Part shown: in pieces, positions 6,391 to 9,302 of the stretch
How positions within the stretch are numbered: the first letter of the stretch is position 1
How the letters are laid out: each line of letters opens with the position of its first letter
Assembly: GCA_028290805.1 (NCBI GenBank)
Contig: JAQGJA010000055.1
Coordinates: 1-9,302 of the forward strand
Reading direction: 5' to 3'
Source: Alphaproteobacteria bacterium
Lineage (GTDB): Bacteria; Pseudomonadota; Alphaproteobacteria; Micavibrionales; SZUA-601
DNA: 9,302 nucleotides
Position numbers and translations under genes: made by a program
The notes under the pieces: model-generated
The model's database searches: none
Told to the model about the DNA's origin: nothing
Seen by the model: only the letters and a program-made list of their open reading frames with translations

Positions 6391-7322
6391 GGCATAGTCT
6401 CAACGGGTTCGGCGGGAGAAAGCGTCTCTGCGCCAGCAGCGCTATTGGCGGCTTTTTCGCTTTCGGTCGTATCCTTGCGGCCGAAATCGATCAGCTGGAC
6501 GAAATCCAGGCGGCGCAGATCGGCAAAAGGCTGTATGCGGATATTGCGCGGCTGGACCGAAACAACCACCCCGACGGGCAGGCCCGGCGCATAGATGCCG
6601 GCGGCATCCCCCGAAGTCAGCACGCGTTCGCCCACCATGACCGAGGCATCGTCGGGCAAATACATCAGCAAAGGCTGGGACGAATTATCCCCTGCCAATA
6701 TGCCGCGATGGCGGGAATTTTCGATCACCACCGGGATGCGCGAATTCACATCGGTCAGTAACAGGACATGCGAGCTGGTATCGCTGACATCCATCGTGCG
6801 CCCGACGATCCCGTCACCGGTCATGGCCACGCTGGAAGGGCTGACATTTTCGTCCACGCCGGCATCGACAATGACGCTTTGGGCGAAATTGCCGCCGCTT
6901 TCGGCGATGACGCGGGTGGTGACGGCGCGCGACTGGGGCAGGTCGGCCAGATGCACTAGGCTGCGCAAGGAACGGTTCTCCGCCTCGAGCTGGCGGGCGC
7001 GGTCATACCATTGGCGCAGTTTGGCGTTTTCCTCGCGCATGGCGGCAAGATCGCTGGACATGTCCGACAGACCGGTCACATGCTCGATCAAAAGCGAGAT
7101 TTTCTTGGCCGGGCTGGCCATCGCGGTCAGGATAATGGAGAGGCGGTCGAAGACTACGCTGCGCGTTTTATGCACGAATTGTGGGGCAGCAAGGGATAAT
7201 ATCATCAAGATAACGGCGCAAAAAAGCGCCAGCGCCAAAGCCCCGCGCTCGCTCAAAAGGCGGCGCGGCCAATAGCTCCAGAAGGCTTTGAAAGCCGCTT
7301 GTCGATGTCGAGGGGGCAGCAT
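6387..7322 (-). CDS. mreC: Rod shape-determining protein MreC
   Basis: A 311-residue bitopic protein that forms the periplasmic scaffold of the elongation machine and binds MreD and PBP2. Seen: a basic cytoplasmic tail (1-27), one membrane helix (about 28-46), a coiled-coil stretch (about 88-124, with REENAKLRQWYDRARQLEAE), then the beta-rich MreC domain with RVIAESGGNFAQSVIVDAG (137-155), GDGIVGRT (169-176), LLTDVNSRIPVVIENSRHRG (188-207), a LTSGDAAGIYAPGLPVG segment (235-251) and RRLDFVQLI (270-278). The C-terminal tail (280-311) is Ala/Glu-rich and probably disordered. ATG at 7320-7322 is the only start that keeps the basic tail. mreB, usually just upstream, is absent: the neighbour is a divergent SPW gene 140 bp away. 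A good -35/-10 pair ends seven bases before the ATG. Confidence 0.96.
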   Translation of the reverse strand: MLPPRHRQAAFKAFWSYWPRRLLSERGALALALFCAVILMILSLAAPQFVHKTRSVVFDRLSIILTAMASPAKKISLLIEHVTGLSDMSSDLAAMREENAKLRQWYDRARQLEAENRSLRSLVHLADLPQSRAVTTRVIAESGGNFAQSVIVDAGVDENVSPSSVAMTGDGIVGRTMDVSDTSSHVLLLTDVNSRIPVVIENSRHRGILAGDNSSQPLLMYLPDDASVMVGERVLTSGDAAGIYAPGLPVGVVVSVQPRNIRIQPFADLRRLDFVQLIDFGRKDTTESEKAANSAAGAETLSPAEPVETMP

Positions 7323-7329
7323 GGCGTTC

Positions 7330-7358
7330 TTTATAGCTTATGAATTCGTTTTTGTCAG
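7330..7358 (-). promoter_or_regulatory. Candidate sigma-70-type promoter directly at the mreC start
   Basis: On the minus strand CTGACA (7358-7353) and TATAAA (7335-7330) each match the consensus at 5 of 6 positions and stand 17 bp apart. Only GAACGCC lies between the -10 and the mreC ATG, so transcription would start at or within a base or two of the A of ATG, giving a leaderless mRNA. No Shine-Dalgarno sequence is visible ahead of mreC, which is consistent. Confidence 0.55.
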
Positions 7359-7462
7359 ATATTTTATGAATCATCCGTAAATCGCTATGGAATATTGCGG
7401 CCCAAGGGCGGAACATAAAAAAGTGGCGTTTTACCCTTTCACTTAACAGATGGAGTTTCACA

Positions 7463-7867
7463 ATGTTTATTCCTTCACGCATCCATGCCATTATCGATTA
7501 TATCGTTGGCGCCGCCCTGATCGCCGCTCCTTGGGTTCTGGGCTTCGCCGCTGAGGCGGATACCAATTCCGCCAGCGCTTATGCCACCTGGACCGCTGTT
7601 GGCGTCGGCGTGCTTTTGCTGTGCATGAGCCTGATTACCAAATATGAGTACAGCCTTGCCAAGATCGTGGCTTTCCCGACCCATCTTGTGATGGATATGG
7701 TTGCCGGTCTTTTCCTGGCTTTATCGCCCTGGCTGTTTAATTTCGCTGATTTCGTCTATATGCCCCATGTCATCGTGGGTTGCGGCGAAATCCTCATTGC
7801 CTTTATGACGGTGCGCATGGGCTCAGCCAGTAAAATCGATCGCTTGGTCGAAACCACCGCCCGTTAA
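7463..7867 (+). CDS. SPW-repeat integral membrane protein (copy 1)
   Basis: A 134-residue membrane protein with the SPW repeat (Pfam PF03779), whose biochemical role is unknown. It has four hydrophobic helices in two tandem units about 66 residues apart. Unit 1 reads RIHAIIDYIVGAALIAAPWVLGF (7-28, shown here as a 22-residue span with His8, Asp12, Pro23-Trp24); unit 2 carries His74, Asp78, Ser88-Pro89-Trp90 in THLVMDMVAGLFLALSPW. Each unit is H-x3-D, then a helix, then PW and a second helix. The C-terminus (121-134) is hydrophilic. GGAG at 7452-7455, seven bases before the ATG, supports the start. The gene is divergent from mreC, ends well before the next gene and is closed by a strong intrinsic terminator, so it is probably transcribed alone. 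It is paralogous to the gene at 8076. Confidence 0.9.
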   Translation: MFIPSRIHAIIDYIVGAALIAAPWVLGFAAEADTNSASAYATWTAVGVGVLLLCMSLITKYEYSLAKIVAFPTHLVMDMVAGLFLALSPWLFNFADFVYMPHVIVGCGEILIAFMTVRMGSASKIDRLVETTAR

Positions 7868-7929
7868 GAACTATGTTAAAATTTTTATTGAATTGATAGT
7901 CATTTAAAGAGTTGATGCATTTTTAAATA

Positions 7930-7961
7930 AAGCCCCCGTTCAATGCGGGGGCTTTTATTTT
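7930..7961 (+). terminator. Intrinsic terminator after the first SPW gene
   Basis: AAGCCCCCG (7930-7938) pairs with CGGGGGCTT (7946-7954) around a 7-nt loop, followed by TTATTTT. Outside the GC stem, flanking A and T runs extend the pairing with one bulge. This is a textbook Rho-independent terminator 63 bp beyond the SPW stop codon and it separates the two SPW genes into different transcripts. Confidence 0.93.
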
Positions 7962-8075
7962 GCTCTGGGCAAAAAGCATCCTATTTACTGAAAACTTATA
8001 AACTGGTTCTGTTTCACCATTGGAATAAATGAAGTCATAATAAAAACTAATCCTAATCTGTCAGGAGTTACCGCA

Positions 8076-8474
8076 ATGCTTATCCCGCCCCGCATTCATG
8101 GTCTTATCGATTACAGCGTTGCCGTTCTTTTGATCGCCGCACCATGGCTGCTGGGGTTCCAGGATAACGGGACAGCCATGCTGGTGCCCGTTTCGATCGG
8201 TATCGCCACCATCGTGATGAGCCTGCTGAGCCGATATAAATACGGGGTTTTGAAACTGATCCCTTTTTCGCTGCATCTCTTGCTCGATACCATTGCCGGT
8301 ATCGTTCTTGCGATCTCGCCTTGGGCTTTTGATTTTTCCCGGGATGTTTATGCGCCGCATCTGGCGGCGGGTCTTTTCTCGCTGCTGGTGGTTGCGCTCA
8401 GCATGAAAACCACAATCGCGCAAAAGCGCCTGATGCGCGATTATCAGCCGATGAATGCGGGCAATAGCTGGTAA
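8076..8474 (+). CDS. SPW-repeat integral membrane protein (copy 2)
   Basis: A 132-residue paralogue of the protein encoded at 7463-7867, same family (PF03779) and same four-helix, two-unit plan: RIHGLIDY with His8, Asp12 and Pro23-Trp24, then SLHLLLDTIAGIVLAISPW with His67, Asp71 and Pro82-Trp83. The loop between the units is six to seven residues shorter than in copy 1, and the basic C-terminal tail (about 111-132, KTTIAQKRLMRDYQPMNAG) differs in sequence. AGGAG at 8063-8067, eight bases before ATG, fixes the start. It follows the terminator of copy 1, so it needs its own promoter; the AT-rich gap 7962-8060 is the place, but no clear -35/-10 pair stands out. It ends 9 bp from the converging ABC transporter gene. 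The cellular role is unknown. Confidence 0.9.
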   Translation: MLIPPRIHGLIDYSVAVLLIAAPWLLGFQDNGTAMLVPVSIGIATIVMSLLSRYKYGVLKLIPFSLHLLLDTIAGIVLAISPWAFDFSRDVYAPHLAAGLFSLLVVALSMKTTIAQKRLMRDYQPMNAGNSW

Positions 8475-8483
8475 GGTTAAGCG

Positions 8484-9302
8484 CTATTCCGGCAAAAACC
8501 CGCCTGCTTGCATTTGCCACAACCGCGCGAAATGCCCATTCGCGGCAATCAATTCCTCTAGCCTGCCATTCTCGACAATCCGGCCCTGGTCCAGGACAAT
8601 CAACCGGTCCAGGTTTTTCAGCGTGGCCAGGCGGTGCGCAATCACAATCGTCGTGCGGTACTGCATCGCTTGGCGCAATACTTTCTGGATCAGGCTTTCG
8701 GTAACGGAATCGAGCGCCGAGGTCGCCTCGTCCAAAATCAGTATTGGCGCCTGGCTTAAAATGGCGCGGGCAATGGCAATGCGCTGGCGCTGGCCGCCGG
8801 ATAATTTAATGCCGCGCTCCCCCACTTTGGTCTCATAGGTTTCGGACAGCGCTTCGATAAATTCACTGGCCTCGGCCCGGGTGGCGGCATCCAGTACGGC
8901 AGTTTCATCCGCATCTTCCCGGCCATAGGCGATATTGTCGTACAAGGAACGGTGAAACAAATTCGGGTCCTGGGGCACGACGGCAATGGCCCGGCGCAGG
9001 GAATCCAGTTTCACTTCGGCGATATCCTGTCCGTCGATCGCAATGCTGCCCGCCTGGATATCGTAATGGCGCAGCAATAAATGCACCAATGTCGATTTCC
9101 CCGAACCGGAAAAACCGACCAGGCCGATTTTTTGCCCCGCGGGAATTTCAAGGGATAAATCGTTGAATACTTTATGGCCGTTCGGATAGGCAAAATCGAC
9201 ATGGGCAAAGGTGATGGCGCCATGTTGTGCGACAAGGTCAGGGGCTTCCATTTTATCTTCATGCTGCAAAGGCTGGTAAATCAGGCCCAGCGCTTCGCGC
9301 AT
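8484..9302 (-). CDS. ABC exporter, C-terminal nucleotide-binding domain (partial)
   Basis: The last 272 residues of an exporter-type ABC transporter (MsbA/ABCB-like half-transporter); the N-terminal membrane domain lies beyond the right edge. The domain hydrolyses ATP to drive export across the inner membrane. Seen: the linker from the membrane domain (LIYQPLQHEDKMEAPDL, 7-23), the A-loop tyrosine in FAYP (37-40), Walker A GFSGSGKST (63-71), Q-loop Gln111, the LSGGQ signature (167-171), Walker B ILILD with Glu192, the D-loop SALD (195-198), and H-loop His223. Every catalytic element is intact. The first in-window Met is internal, because the linker already precedes it. The substrate cannot be read from this domain. 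The stop (TAG at 8484-8486) lies 9 bp from the SPW stop on the other strand, with no terminator between. Confidence 0.94.
   Translation of the reverse strand: MREALGLIYQPLQHEDKMEAPDLVAQHGAITFAHVDFAYPNGHKVFNDLSLEIPAGQKIGLVGFSGSGKSTLVHLLLRHYDIQAGSIAIDGQDIAEVKLDSLRRAIAVVPQDPNLFHRSLYDNIAYGREDADETAVLDAATRAEASEFIEALSETYETKVGERGIKLSGGQRQRIAIARAILSQAPILILDEATSALDSVTESLIQKVLRQAMQYRTTIVIAHRLATLKNLDRLIVLDQGRIVENGRLEELIAANGHFARLWQMQAGGFLPE

Noticed and set aside
5861..6403. The mrdA reading frame stays open for about 180 codons upstream of the chosen ATG, across mreD.
   Set aside because: The upstream translation is Arg/Ala/His-rich shadow sequence of mreD. The PBP2 N-terminus and the ATGA overlap fix the start at 5860.
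5096..6594. Two long plus-strand open frames (5096-5830 and 5893-6594) opposite mrdA, mreD and mreC.
   Set aside because: Both are low-complexity Gln/Arg/Ala-rich antisense shadows of well-supported genes and match no family.
7168..7491. Minus-strand frame of 107 codons spanning the mreC start and the first SPW start.
   Set aside because: Overlaps two real genes in other frames and the promoter region; its composition is not protein-like.
7463..8474. The SPW pair as a toxin-antitoxin or holin-like system.
   Set aside because: Both are paralogues of one membrane family, separated by a strong terminator, with no endolysin or antitoxin-like partner.
9300..9302. The Met at the right edge as the true start of the ABC gene.
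   Set aside because: It lies in the linker after the membrane domain; exporter-type domains like this are fused to an N-terminal transmembrane region that must be outside the window.

Overview
The window looks like chromosomal DNA from an alphaproteobacterium or a close relative. The reasons are the mreC-mreD-mrdA block in the order usual for that class, a GabD-type dehydrogenase and YpfJ-type metallopeptidase close to the proteobacterial forms, and moderately GC-rich genes separated by AT-rich gaps. The glycyl-tRNA synthetase fragment is of the single-chain (alpha2, archaeal/eukaryotic-like) type, which is not the usual one in Alphaproteobacteria, so a deep-branching or atypical lineage is possible. 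No phage, transposase, CRISPR array, rRNA or tRNA was seen.

Layout. Positions 1-3282 read rightward: the 3' part of a class II glycyl-tRNA synthetase gene, a complete succinate-semialdehyde dehydrogenase (gabD) 21 bp behind it, a 349-bp gene-free stretch dominated by a long inverted repeat (33-bp perfect arms, 40 bp with one bulge), and a ypfJ-like membrane-anchored zinc metallopeptidase. A second gene-free stretch (3283-3572) holds a weak terminator-like inverted repeat and a REP-like palindromic element. From 3573 to 7322 everything reads leftward: a 107-residue protein of unknown function with its own extended -10 promoter, then (in transcription order from the right) mreC, mreD and mrdA, joined by 4-bp ATGA overlaps. 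From 7463 to 8474 two paralogous SPW-repeat membrane proteins read rightward, separated by a clear intrinsic terminator. At the right edge, reading leftward, is the nucleotide-binding domain of an ABC exporter whose membrane domain lies outside the window.

How the genes work together. mreC, mreD and mrdA encode the periplasmic scaffold, its membrane partner and the transpeptidase (PBP2) of the cell-elongation machine, and their stop-start overlaps suggest translational coupling. The usual partners mreB (upstream) and rodA (downstream) are not next to them here. The best promoter in front of mreC lies so close to the ATG that the mRNA may be leaderless. The other genes look like separate housekeeping or membrane functions. 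The least explained parts are the two intergenic palindromic elements on either side of ypfJ, the SPW pair with an internal His/Asp-Pro-Trp duplication, and the 107-residue orphan. I did not find convincing evidence of a wholly new multi-gene system.
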